64,000 bases of DNA from Agapetus fuscipes. Its lineage: Eukaryota; Arthropoda; Insecta; Trichoptera; Glossosomatidae. The number at the start of each line of letters is the position of its first letter. Position 1 is the stretch's first letter. The position numbers and the translations under genes were made by a program. The notes beneath the pieces were generated by a model. It was not told the origin of the DNA and did no database searches. It worked only from the letters and a program-made list of their open reading frames with translations. The stretch spans positions 11,369,229 to 11,433,228 of the forward strand of contig OX637356.1 in the NCBI GenBank assembly GCA_951799405.1, read 5' to 3'. Shown piece by piece: positions 52,315 to 61,754 of the stretch.

Positions 52315-52510
52315 TGGCAAGGTTTACTCAGTCCTACAAATATATTAGAATCAGACAGTATAATGCTTGCATTCCATGCCGAGAGTAAGGGTTCTATCCA
52401 CACCGAGGGTGTCAGAAATGATTTCCCATTTGAGTGTCTATTTCAAACCAAAAAAAAAACCAGAAAAGTGGACTCAGCCTTCGCAAGAAATGAGAATCTG
52501 CTTATGGGAT
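52315..52510 (+). mobile_element. SINE family B, old copy
   Basis: TATAATGCTTGCATTCCATGC, GGGTGTCAGAAATGATTTCCC and ACTCAGCCTTCGCAAGAAATG can be aligned. The A and B boxes are decayed. Confidence 0.7.
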
Positions 52511-52760
52511 CGCATTTAATGAATCTAAAATGGAATGTATTTTTGCAACTTAGATTATAGATACCGAAGTATCTAATCATTTCTAGAGACTTCGTAGACT
52601 TAATATTAACTAACAATAACAATAATTTTACCTAACACAGACAAAGCAAACATAACAACAATCTTGCATTAAAAAAATAAAAAAATTGCAAGAGTCAGTC
52701 TTGATACGACGCTCTGCTTTTGAACAAGAAAGACAGTATCAGTGAAAGTGAACCAACGGT

Positions 52761-52881
52761 CACTTGTGAGTTTATTTTTGTAATGCACTACTAGTTTCGG
52801 CAGTTTAAGGTAGCACCCGTCGATGGCAGATATTGCACTGCCGAAACTAGTAGTGCATTACAAAAATAAACTCACAAGTGA
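52761..52881. mobile_element. Foldback element with hammerhead-like order
   Basis: CACTTGTGAGTTTATTTTTG through CTAGTTTCGGCAGT is perfectly inverted at 52836-52881. On the plus strand CCGTCGA, the hairpin GGCAG...CTGCC (52825-52842), GAAA, CTAG and TA follow in hammerhead order, though the first core word matches only weakly. Confidence 0.6.
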
Positions 52882-52999
52882 ATTAAAACAAAGTTTTTTA
52901 TTTTTTTTTTTAAATTGTAAAGATGAACTTTCACGAAGTTACTGCAAAAAACCTAGATAATGTAACATCTTGCATATTCGTAGCAATATCTTATCAATA

Positions 53000-53130
53000 T
53001 TCCAACCTTACAGTAACTAGGTCTTTTTTAAGTATTGGCACTTTCTATAGCGACAACCAAACTTGCAGGGAGCTCTTGAGGTGTGATTCACACAAAAACA
53101 GCGTTCACCAAATAAATCATCCTTGTATGA
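53000..53130 (+). mobile_element. SINE family C, 3' half
   Basis: AACCTTACAGTAACTAGGTC to AGCGTTCACCAAATAAATC is present. The frame at 52923-53159 is a shadow. Confidence 0.75.
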
Positions 53131-53196
53131 AAATCTATTATTTCTGCAACGTAAAATAAAAAAGAAACCACCAAGCTCGCAAAGGGTTCCTGAGGT

Positions 53197-53448
53197 GTCT
53201 ATAATCTATAATCTAAGTTGCAAGGATATATTCATTTAGAGCTCTCAAATGCATGCCCACAAACCAACACGTGTAGTTCGCGCTTACAAATGCTTAATGT
53301 GTACTTACAAATAAAATCCAAACCTCAAATAAACATAAACCCTCAAACTTTCGTCGACCTTCCCTGACACAGAGGTGACATTGGTAAAGTGAACCATTTT
53401 TTACAGTATGGGTGGTCAGCCTCATACCAACCTATAAGTCAAGGAATA
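53197..53448 (-). mobile_element. SINE-like family A, subtype 2, complete
   Basis: It has a doubled TATAATC tail on the left and AACCTATAAGTCAAGGAAT on the right. Confidence 0.9.
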
Positions 53449-53571
53449 TGAATAATAAATTACATTTAAATATAAAAAAGAACAAAACCTTCAAAAGAAA
53501 TCTATACAAAAAAAGTCCAAAATTTCCTATGCAAAAAATGTAGCAAATTAATACACCAACATAAGAAATCA

Positions 53572-53702
53572 ACATTGCAGATTAGCCGCAACTTCTTCTT
53601 GTCCTTGCATACTTCTTTCATTTCATCCAGAGTCATAACCTTTTTTATACAAGTAAGCTTTAAATGTTATTATATCTTTACAACTTAGATTATAGATTAT
53701 TA
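53572..53702. mobile_element. LINE piece (minus) followed by a family A tail (plus)
   Basis: The minus strand at 53572-53645 encodes KVMTLDEMKEVCKDKKKLRLI, the end of the 41515 variant. From 53650 AGCTTTAAATGTTATTATATC and a GATTATAG tail are the family A 3' end. Confidence 0.65.
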
Positions 53703-53789
53703 CAGATAATATTATTATTTTTTCAGCGTAGATTGAACACATTTCGTGACCATGCAGTACAAGCGAATACATAATGTCTTTTTAAGCGC

Positions 53790-53990
53790 TACAAATGAAA
53801 GCCGGCCGTACTGTATGTTGTAAAATGTATGGCGGGCGAGTGATAGAGCACGCATGGCCCGGGACGGCCGTGAAAACCTTGCCGGGTCGCAGATTTAGGC
53901 CACGCGCCTCCGTAGCGGGGACCTAGACCCCGGTTCCCGAAAGAGAGGGATGCACCGGGCGGGCGGGTGGGCCGCCTCACACCAGATCGA
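53790..53990. repeat. GC-rich patch related to 57490-57580
   Basis: GGGTCGCAGATTTAGGCCACG here and AGGTCGCAGGAACTAGGCCA at about 57545 are alike, and both lie beside GGGCGGGCGGG- or GGTGGGAGGG-type runs. The minus-strand frame at 53789-53998 has no recognised domain. Confidence 0.4.
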
Positions 53991-54302
53991 TAGCGCACAC
54001 GTTCAAGTTCAATCCAAAATTTGAACGCTTAGTTGAATCAGCTGAGAAAGTAGTTGAGTCACATTTTTTTTATCACTGAATAAAATGTTTTGTTTTCAGG
54101 AATCCTGTGCGGGAGACTCTTTAGATTTTAGAGATTTGTTGTATGTGCTCCAGAGGTGTTGGTGACGTGGCAGTTGATGTCCTGATCATTTGCTGCAGGG
54201 CTGTTAGCTGCGTTGTGTTGTGGTGTGTGTTGCGTTGCGTTGGCTTTGTTGCAGAGGTAAAAAAAAATGAAGGTTCATCTGCAATGTTTTTTTTTGTTTT
54301 TT

Positions 54303-54585
54303 AAGAAATCCTATGCAGGAGACTCCCTAGATTTCAAATACTCTAAGGTTCTATGACACTTGCTGTAGTGCCGCTGAAGTGTTTACGAGCTTGGTCGTCG
54401 CTACAAAGCGCCAACACTCGAGTAAGACCCAGTTACAGTAATGCTGGATGAACCTTTAGTGACCGGTCTTTGGTAAAGGTTTATGAATTTTTCAACCCAG
54501 CGAAGAGCATGTTTTAAAATATGAATGGTATATTTTTTGTGCTTCGCCGGAATTCGAACCCACAACCTTCCATTTACGAGTCACA
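54303..54585 (-). mobile_element. SINE family C with extended 3' end, head cut
   Basis: The extension (AATCCTATGCAGGAGACTCCC) precedes CGAGCTTGGTCGTCGCTAC. The copy ends at ATTTACGAGTCACA before the A box. A second extension-like start lies at 54098-54125. Confidence 0.8.
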
Positions 54586-54689
54586 CGAGATTTTCATTTT
54601 CAAATGTTTATTTCAATTGTTGAATTGTATTTTGTAGATTTTTTTCATTTATTGTTTGTTGATATTGTTTTTTTGAAGATGCACATATA

Positions 54690-54905
54690 AAGCAACTTCT
54701 GACTGTGTATTGGTATGTGGCGCGTGGGACCTATTCATTTTTACAGGCAAGGGCAAGTTGGGGTTTCTCAGGATTAAATTCGCGCTAACAAATGTTGCAT
54801 GTGCAATTACAATTTAAAAACCTAACCTCAAATGAACATAAGCCTCTCAACTTTTGTCGACCTTCCCTGCGATAGGAGTGACATTCACAAAGCTTATAAT
54901 TTTGT
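54690..54905 (-). mobile_element. SINE B scrap followed by family A copy
   Basis: 54690-54770 keeps GTATGTGGCGCGTGGGACC and TTTTTACAGGCAAGGG. From 54772 CGCGCTAACAAATGTTGCATG to GTGACATTCACAAAGC is family A with the start missing. Confidence 0.7.
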
Positions 54906-54909
54906 ACAG

Positions 54910-55560
54910 CAAATAATGGGATTTTTATTAAGATTTTTTAAACAATAAAATAGATATACAAAAAGCAGTAAAACTGTTTACATACTAAGGAGTTTTTCTT
55001 ATATTTTTCTTTCGAAGGAAAATTTAAAAATAGCCAGAAAACATTTTATATGCAAATGAACAATGAAAGTTTTTTTATTGTTTTATTTCAGTAATTTTTC
55101 AAAAGTTGAATGCTTACAAATTACAATGCGTGAGGTATTTGAAATGCATTCTCTATTAGCATTCTTCTCAGATAGTTCACAGTTGAACAGCTTTTTTCAC
55201 TCATTTTTTTTTTGCATTTGTATGCAAATCACACAAATATTTGAGTGAACGAAACGTCTTTCCATTACTCAAAGTAAGAAAACTGTATGCTTAAACGTGC
55301 CGTTTTAACAAAAATGTATGGAAACTTTTATAGCGCTCTTGGTGAGCGTTTTAATTACGATACATTTTATAATTTTATTCAATCGATTCGCAAAACATTG
55401 CCAAGTTCAGGAGTGAATTTTCAAAGTTTTCGACGCGTCGACCCTCCCTCTCACCTCCCTCAATTGTTTTCAGAAATTTCAAAAGCGCAGATGGGAATGC
55501 CACACCAGAACGTTGAACTTTTCAATTTGTCTTTTAGTTTTTTCAAATTTTGATCAAGAT
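54910..55560. other. AT-rich DNA with a family M unit
   Basis: ATGTATGGAAACTTTTATAGC near 55313 and GCGTTTTAATTACGATACATT belong to family M. The frames at 55063-55248 and 55287-55553 show no known domain and are not called. Confidence 0.4.
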
Positions 55561-55565
55561 CAAGG

Positions 55566-55772
55566 TTCCTTGGCTAGGTTAGTATGAGGCTGACCATCAA
55601 TATTTAAAAAATGGTTTACAGGGAAGGTCGGAAAAAGTTAACATAAGCAGGGCTTATGTTCATTTGAGGTTGGATTTTAATTTTTAAGTACACTTGCAGC
55701 GTATCTGTTGTGGGCATGCATTTACTATTAATTCTAAATATTAATGTTTCTTTGCAATTTAGATTACACTTT
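55566..55772 (+). mobile_element. SINE-like family A, deleted
   Basis: CCTTGGCTAGGTTAGTATG, ACAGGGAAGGTCGG and TTTGCAATTTAGATTAC are present. The central block is shortened. Confidence 0.75.
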
Positions 55773-56021
55773 AAAAATGGCTGTAGGAATCTCGGGAATC
55801 ATTCTGCTTGATTTGTTATTGATCATATAACTTGTTTTTAATCCAAATCTTTTTTAAACTGTTTTTAAGACTAATAACTCTACAGCAATCATTTGAATAA
55901 ATACTCGTAGAATCATTAAAACCTAAGAATCATTGTTTTAGAATCAAATTGAGTTATTCATGTACAAATAATAAAAAAGAAAATCATTCTCGAATGTTAT
56001 TTTTTAAACATCCATAAGGTT

Positions 56022-56130
56022 CTTGACTTGTAGGTTGGTATGAGACAGCCCACTCATATTGTAAAATTTAAATTTTTTTGCTACTGTCACTTTTGTTTCA
56101 GAGTAGGTATAAAAAGTATGCAGGGTAATG
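56022..56130 (+). mobile_element. SINE-like family A, 5' half
   Basis: TTCTTGACTTGTAGGTTGG to AAAGTATGCAGGGTAATG is present. A LINE fragment follows on the other strand. Confidence 0.65.
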
Positions 56131-56134
56131 TTAG

Positions 56135-56320
56135 TGGTAATCCGAGTGGTCCAACACCTGAGGGGGCACCATCCAAGACTGTTCTGATGATCCTGCAGTC
56201 CTCTGCTCGTGCTGCATGTCCACCCCACTGGATTCTTCTTGATTTCATTACCAACTGGGTTTTATTTAATAATCTTAATTTGACATTATTAGAATGATTT
56301 TTTCCTACGTTTATCTTCAT
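56135..56320 (-). pseudogene. LINE C-terminal fragment, second LINE family
   Basis: The minus-strand frame reads RRIQWGGHAARAEDCRIIRT and then GAPSGVGPLGLP. This resembles the W-x-G-H-x-x-R-M ... G-x-R-P-x-G-R-P block downstream of the reverse transcriptase of several LINE clades. It differs clearly from the 21180 family. Confidence 0.55.
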
Positions 56321-56414
56321 ATAAAATTGCTTCTATCGTTATAAACTGAAGCATTTAAAGTTGGATTATTGTTGCACATATTTGCTATGTTTAGTTTTAC
56401 AAAGTCGTCAATAA

Positions 56415-56690
56415 CGCAACGCAACCAAGCTACACATATAGTGTAACTTCTTGCCGCGTTATCCCCGAAGGGTTTCGCATGTGGCGAGTGAAACCTATTT
56501 ATTTTTACAGGTAAGGGGACCAGCTTTACGCCAGCCCTTTCAGTTGAAGTGGGGTGTCCGAGCTCCCGAGGGGGCTGGTACTGGTAAAAATAAATAGGTT
56601 TCATTAGCCACATGTGAAACCCTTCGGGGATAACGCAGCAAGAAGTTGCATTAAATGTGTTAGTTGATTAGTTGCGTTTGTGTTTTGCCG
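56415..56690. mobile_element. Two SINE B pieces head to head
   Basis: 56415-56585 is a minus-strand 3' half (ACACATATAGTGTAACTTC onward). 56583-56690 is a plus-strand 3' end (TAAAAATAAATAGGTTTC to ATTAAATGTGTTAG). Together they form a large imperfect palindrome. Confidence 0.75.
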
Positions 56691-56889
56691 GTAGGGTAGT
56701 CTAAAATACCTGAAGCGCTATTTTGCTAAATTCCTAACGACCTTGAGGTGATGAGATAGCGATTCGTGTCCAAAAATAAGGTCTAGGTACTGTGATTTGT
56801 TTATCTATGGAGTTTTTTCGCAAGCGCCAGCAAGCTCCGACTTGGATTGATATCCAAAGTGTAGGGAATTTAGCAGACTAGCGCTGCAG

Positions 56890-57002
56890 GCTTACAAACT
56901 ATGGGTCATACTTGAGAATCGAAGCTTTCGATAGCGACAATCAAGCTCGCAGAGAGTTCTTGAGATGCGAATCACACAATAAAGCGTTGAGCAATTAAAT
57001 CA
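56890..57002 (+). mobile_element. SINE family C, 3' end
   Basis: GGGTCATACTTGAGAATCG to AAAGCGTTGAGCAATTAAATC is present. Confidence 0.65.
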
Positions 57003-57480
57003 CCTGGTAAAGCCCCACGATTAAAAAGGTCACTCTGGATAAATATGAATTTATACACCTAGTATAATGGAGGATGAAAGTGTGGTCCCCTTAACTGTAA
57101 AAATAAATAGGTCCCACTAGCCACATACGAAACTTTTCAGCGATAACACGGCAAGAAGTTGCACTACATGTGTATCTTGTTGCGTTTGTGTTTAGCCAGT
57201 AGAGAAGTCTCCAATACCTGGTAAAGCCCTGCGATACTAAAAGGACACTATGGATGAATATGAATTTACACACCTAGTATAATGGATGATGGAAGTGTGG
57301 TCCCCTCAACTGTAAAAATAAATAGGTCCCACTCACCACATGCAAAACTTTTTGGAGATAATGCGGCAAGAAGTTGCGCTACATGTGTTGCTTAGTTGCT
57401 TTTGCCGGTAGGGAAGTCTGCAATACCTGGTAAAGCCCTGCGATTAAAACGACACTCTGGATAAATATGAATTTATACCC
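57003..57480 (+). repeat. Tandem array, about 210 bp unit, containing SINE B ends
   Basis: CCTGGTAAAGCCC starts at 57003, 57217 and 57426. Each unit carries GATAAATATGAATTTA-type, AATGGAGGATG-type and GTGGTCCCC words, then a SINE B 3' end (AACTGTAAAAATAAATAGG to TACATGTGT). The SINE scrap was therefore amplified as part of a local satellite. Confidence 0.8.
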
Positions 57481-57767
57481 CTATAATGGGGGGTGGTAGT
57501 GCGGGCGACCTATTTCAGGCATCTGCAGGAGGGGGAGGGGTGCCAGGTCGCAGGAACTAGGCCATGCGGTGGGTGGGAGGGAGGGGAAATTGAAAAAATG
57601 CCACCGTTCGTTGGGAGCAATGCAAACTGTTGCTTCTGAATACTGTATACCGCGCTATTATCTTTTCCCGTTATGAAATTGTATTGTATTCAAGGTTTCT
57701 TGCATCACCTGATCATTTTTTTTTTTGGTAAATTAATGTATCGAGTTGACACACTAGTTATGATAAA

Positions 57768-58052
57768 AATATTAGGATTATTTATTTGGTGATCGCTGTT
57801 TTTGCGTGAATCACACCTCAAAAGCCCTCTGCGAGCTTGCTTGTCGCTATAGAAAACGCCAATTCTCAGGCAAGACCCAGATGCTGTGATGCTGTATTGA
57901 CCTATACGGTGACCGGTCTTTGGTAAAGGTATATGAATTTTTCAACCCAGCAAGGAGCACATTTCAAAATATACATAAATGGTATATTTTTTGTGCTCCA
58001 CCGGGATTCGAACTCACGATCTTCCATCTACGACTGGACTACGGACCGGTGT
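57768..58052 (-). mobile_element. SINE family C, near complete
   Basis: The plus strand reads AATATTAGGATTATTTATTTG to GGACTACGGACCGGTG. The B box complement GGGATTCGAACTC is nearly intact. Confidence 0.85.
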
Positions 58053-58221
58053 AGTCTTGAACTAAGTTTGTACAGCATGGGGATTCAGCCTCTTACCAAC
58101 TTGTTAATCAAGTATGACACATAATTTGCGTTCCGATGTGAATTTGACATAGATATTTCATTATCATTAATTGATGAGGCATTCACTTTGAAACCTTTCA
58201 TTTTTTAAATATAAAAAAAAA

Positions 58222-58373
58222 CAATTTGTATGTGGTTACGGAGCGAGTACAACTTATTAATGTACGACCGGTATCGAAAACAATTTTTCCATCGTCAGGT
58301 ACAAAATGACGATGGAAACATTGTACATTAATAAATTTTACTCGCCCCGTAACCACATAGGTACAAATTGATA
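58222..58373. mobile_element. Foldback element with hammerhead-like core (minus strand)
   Basis: The outer arms ATGTGGTTACGGAGCGAGTA and its partner enclose inner arms TTATTAATGTAC and GTACATTAATAA. On the minus strand CTGACGA (58292-58298), a hairpin GAAAA-TTTTC, GATA, CCGG and TC precede GTAC, close to a hammerhead with a GTC cleavage triplet. Confidence 0.6.
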
Positions 58374-58391
58374 TTTCTTACTCAAAATTAC

Positions 58392-58585
58392 AGTACCAGT
58401 AAGATTTACACAGACTTGACAAGAAACGAGAACGTGCTCCCTCGGGAGAAGGTAAACTATTGCTTTATGTGAAGTAGTTGACAAACAGCCGGACCCTTTA
58501 CCTGTGAAAAATTATATGTTCCCCTTTCATATGCGACCCGTTTAGGGACAACGTGATAAAAAATTGCACCATATGTACAGCTTAG
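58392..58585 (+). mobile_element. SINE family B, old, head missing
   Basis: TACACAGACTTGACAAGAAACG, GTGAAGTAGTTGACAAACAGC and ACCATATGTACAGCTTAG can be aligned. Confidence 0.65.
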
Positions 58586-58735
58586 CAGTTTTGCTTACAT
58601 TTTTCATTAGGAATAGAGTGCTCACCCCAAAAATATCAGCATCAGCATACTCACCGTTACAATTTGAGTAGGGCCTGGGTCTTCTACATTTTCTCTTTCT
58701 GATACTCTTATTCTGTTTATTGATAGGTCATCTAT

Positions 58736-58994
58736 TTGATTCCTTAACTTATAGGTTGGCATGAGGCTGACCACCCATACTGTAAGAAATGGTTCACTTT
58801 GCCAATGTCACCCCTGTGTCAGGGAAGGTTGGCAAAAGTTGTAGGGCTTATGTTCATTTGAGGCTTAGATTTTATTTTTAAGTACCTATACATTCAGCAT
58901 TTGTAAGCGCGAACTACACGTGTTTGTTTGTGGGCATGTATTTGAGAACTTTAAATGAATATATCCTTGCAACTTAGATTATAGATTATAATAG
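58736..58994 (+). mobile_element. SINE-like family A, subtype 2, complete
   Basis: It runs from TTCCTTAACTTATAGGTTGG to a doubled GATTATA tail. Confidence 0.9.
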
Positions 58995-59083
58995 ATCTAT
59001 TTTGATTGTATACATTCCTGCTCAGTACATATTCCATTGCATTCCCTAATATCCGTACAGGTTTCTTCTGTTTTTCCTCTTAA

Positions 59084-59394
59084 CCCGTTCGCGGACGAAA
59101 CGGTTATAGCCGTTCTATGAGCTTGTCTAGGACTGGACGAAACGGTAATAGCCGTCGTGATAAAAAGTTATCACTAGGGACGAAACGGCTATTTCTGATA
59201 GAACTTGCATACATGTAGCATCCGTGCGTCCCTACAGAAATCCAAAGAACACGGCAATAGCCGTTTCGTCCCTGGATGTCAAAAAAATAAAATAAATAAA
59301 TAGATAAAAAAATTATAATAAAAATACAATTTGAGATGATAAAATAAGTGTGTTTTTTCTAGCCTACTTTACATTTCGTGTGTCCGCGAATGGG
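59084..59394. mobile_element. piggyBac-type MITE
   Basis: TTAA lies on both sides (59080-59083 and 59395-59398), the specific piggyBac target. The ends CCCGTTCGCGGAC and GTCCGCGAATGGG are inverted with one mismatch. Inside, GACGAAACGG with AATAGCCGT occurs three times direct and once inverted, probably subterminal binding sites. No transposase is encoded. Confidence 0.85.
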
Positions 59395-59445
59395 TTAATA
59401 ACAGCCCAGGACGTCTCCCAAGTGCTTGCTTGACTTATCTACTAT

Positions 59446-59640
59446 TTGATTCAAAGATGAACTTAAGATGGAAACGTCTTAAGAATCGCAATCTGAGCTA
59501 AGAAAATAACGTAAAACAAATTAATGTGAGAGTTGTTTTAAAGATTTGTAAAATCAATTTCCAGTTTTCATAAGAAACATTGGTCCAGTACGCATACAAA
59601 CATTACTCATGTGAAATTACCTCTGTTGGACAAAATATAC
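59446..59640 (+). repeat. Dispersed family E copy
   Basis: TTGATTCAAAGATGAACTT, CGTCTTAAGAATCGCAATC, GAGAGTTGTTTTAAAG and CATTACTCATGTGAAATTAC are family blocks. Confidence 0.6.
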
Positions 59641-59911
59641 ATTACTGTTTAATGGATATTTTCTTACCCCTTATATTTGCACATTTTTCTCTTCCTATTT
59701 CCAATTGATGGAGTCGAGGAGCTTAGAGGTCAATAGTTTTGTAGATTTTCAATGCTCAGGAAAAGGTATCCAAGGTTACCATTATTTTTATTAAAATGTC
59801 AATCAGAATTTTATTAAATGCTCTTTTTTTTGTCTTCTGCTTAGTAAAATGTAAACAATTATTTTTATAATATTTTTAAGTGTTGATCTGTTAACACAGT
59901 GAAAGTCCATT

Positions 59912-60034
59912 TTTATAAATATTTAAAAATATAAATGGTACAACATTGTTTTAATTCACTTTATTTTATTTGTTTTAATAAAATAAAGTGAATTAAAACA
60001 ATGTTTTACCATTTATATTTTTAAATATTTATAA
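59912..60034. repeat. Near-perfect palindrome, 54 bp arms
   Basis: AAATATTTAAAAATATAAATG through AATTCACTTTATTTTATT is inverted after a loop of about six bases. The arms differ at one or two positions. It may be a small foldback element or two halves of a terminal repeat. Confidence 0.75.
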
Positions 60035-60161
60035 TTATTTTTATTATTTATTTGGTAATACTTTTTATATGGATGGTCACGCATTGCATCCCCCGCGTGA
60101 CCAGGCTGGAATAATTTTATTTTTAGAAGATTTATTATTATTATAGTGTATTGTACTCGTA

Positions 60162-60404
60162 CCCTGAGTACGAGTTGCAAAACTTGAGTGAAGTAAAGTT
60201 TTGTATTCGCAAAGTATTAATGAGTAGTTTTCCCAAAAAATCTGCCTTTTTTTGTTTGTTTGAACTTGATTTTCTTCATCACTGTAACTCTTTTGCTAAG
60301 ACCATAAAATGTAAGAAACAAAAACGGCAGATTTTGGGGAAAACCACTCTTTTATACTTTCCGTAAATTTTACTTTACTCAAGTTTTGCAACTCGTACTA
60401 AGGA
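60162..60404. mobile_element. Palindromic MITE, second copy, TA-flanked
   Basis: The ends CCCTGAGTACGAGTTGC and GCAACTCGTACTAAGG lie between TA dinucleotides, which suggests a Tc1/mariner-type MITE. The centre matches the 21694 copy (CTGTAACTCTTTTGCTAAG). The frame at 60151-60366 is a shadow. Confidence 0.8.
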
Positions 60405-60417
60405 TACAGGTTGATTT

Positions 60418-60550
60418 ATTCTTAATATTATACATGGTAAGAGAGTGTCGCTTGTGTGTGTCACACCTCAAGGGCCCTCTCCGATAATGGATAAGACTTT
60501 TAAAAAGGTGTGTGTTAAATGCTTCACGAAAAACACCATCCGAATTGGAG
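60418..60550 (-). pseudogene. CR1/L2-type LINE 3' end, second copy
   Basis: On the minus strand ACACACCTTTTTAAAAGTC, a stop, then GGGCCCTTGAGGTGTGACAC and a TTAATATTAT end match the 17590 copy. The 3' UTR is closer to the SINE C tail than that copy is. Confidence 0.65.
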
Positions 60551-60554
60551 TTCT

Positions 60555-61750
60555 TCTAATGGAACTTACCTTCTGTGTTTTCTAGAAATAAAACGCCATG
60601 TTTTAAGAAGAATTTTATTAAGTATACTTTTTAAAAGACAGATGATGATAACAATACAGTAACAGTTACATAGATACAAACATAGTTTTATTTTAAAATA
60701 AGTTATACATAGTAAATACAATAAATATCTGTGAGAACCAAATTCATACACCAAACTTTCGCACCTGTCTTTAAAAGACATGTAAGGATTGCGCTTGGCT
60801 TACTTTTATGGTTTTCCTAAATACTTTTAAAACCTTGGACTACGTATGAAAACATCCACTTGAAAGTTTTTGTTGTTGTAAATCAAGAAAAGTAATCTAT
60901 TGGCTTTAATACAATATAAAATTAATTCCAAATATCTTAATTTAAAAACATTGAAAATCAAGCATGTTTCTTTTGGTTTTAAAAATAATTGTGTCCAATT
61001 GTTTCATTTGAATACATAAGATGATAATGTATCGAAAACGTAAGTATTTATTTTTAAATAAATTATATGTACATAATTGAAAATAAAGCAGTGTGTTATT
61101 GAAATTGCTCCTTAAAATTAAAAACGTTAATAATGTATAAGTTAACGAAGAACATTTAAAATTGTTGAAAAATGAAAATGTTCTGTTTGGAAATTATTAA
61201 AGTAATAAAAAAAAACTTTTATTCATTTTAGCTTTCTTTTTAATATTTCCTGGGATGAAGAAAACAAGTCAGAGAATTGAAGAAATTAAATATGAATAAT
61301 TAGTGTATAATTTAAAAATGAAGATAAAATAAAATTAGGGCCAACTATTTATTTTATACCTTATAATTAAATCTATTTTCTTATGAAACGCTTTTGTTTA
61401 CAATAAAACAAAAAATGAATACAGTTTGTGCTGTTTTTATTGTTTTTCGTAATTATTATCTTAACATTTTAAGGGTTAGTTTTTCGCTTTTTTTCATACT
61501 TTATTTTTTACTATAAAAAACCTGGTTCTTCAGATATGTATTAACAATGATACCTACCTACAAGAAAAAAATAGTATTAAAATTTACTTGAATAAAAAGC
61601 CATTATTTTGAAAAGTCGTTCATTTTTTTTTAAATTTAATTTGAAAGAAAATTTATGAAAGCAAACTACTCGTATTATAGATCCCTTTAATAGTAGACAA
61701 AAGATATTTGATCCAAAATTGTTTTTTTTTTTCAATTATGCCCAAATGTT
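60555..61750. other. Very AT-rich DNA, no repeats or genes
   Basis: No family A-F match and no frame with a domain was seen. The minus frame at 60566-60781 is low complexity. Confidence 0.5.
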
Positions 61751-61754
61751 ATTT

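Noticed and set aside
55287..55553. 88-codon plus-strand frame (RFNYDTFYNFIQSIRKTLP region)
   Set aside because: Its start lies in a family M repeat, and no domain or conservation signal could be named.
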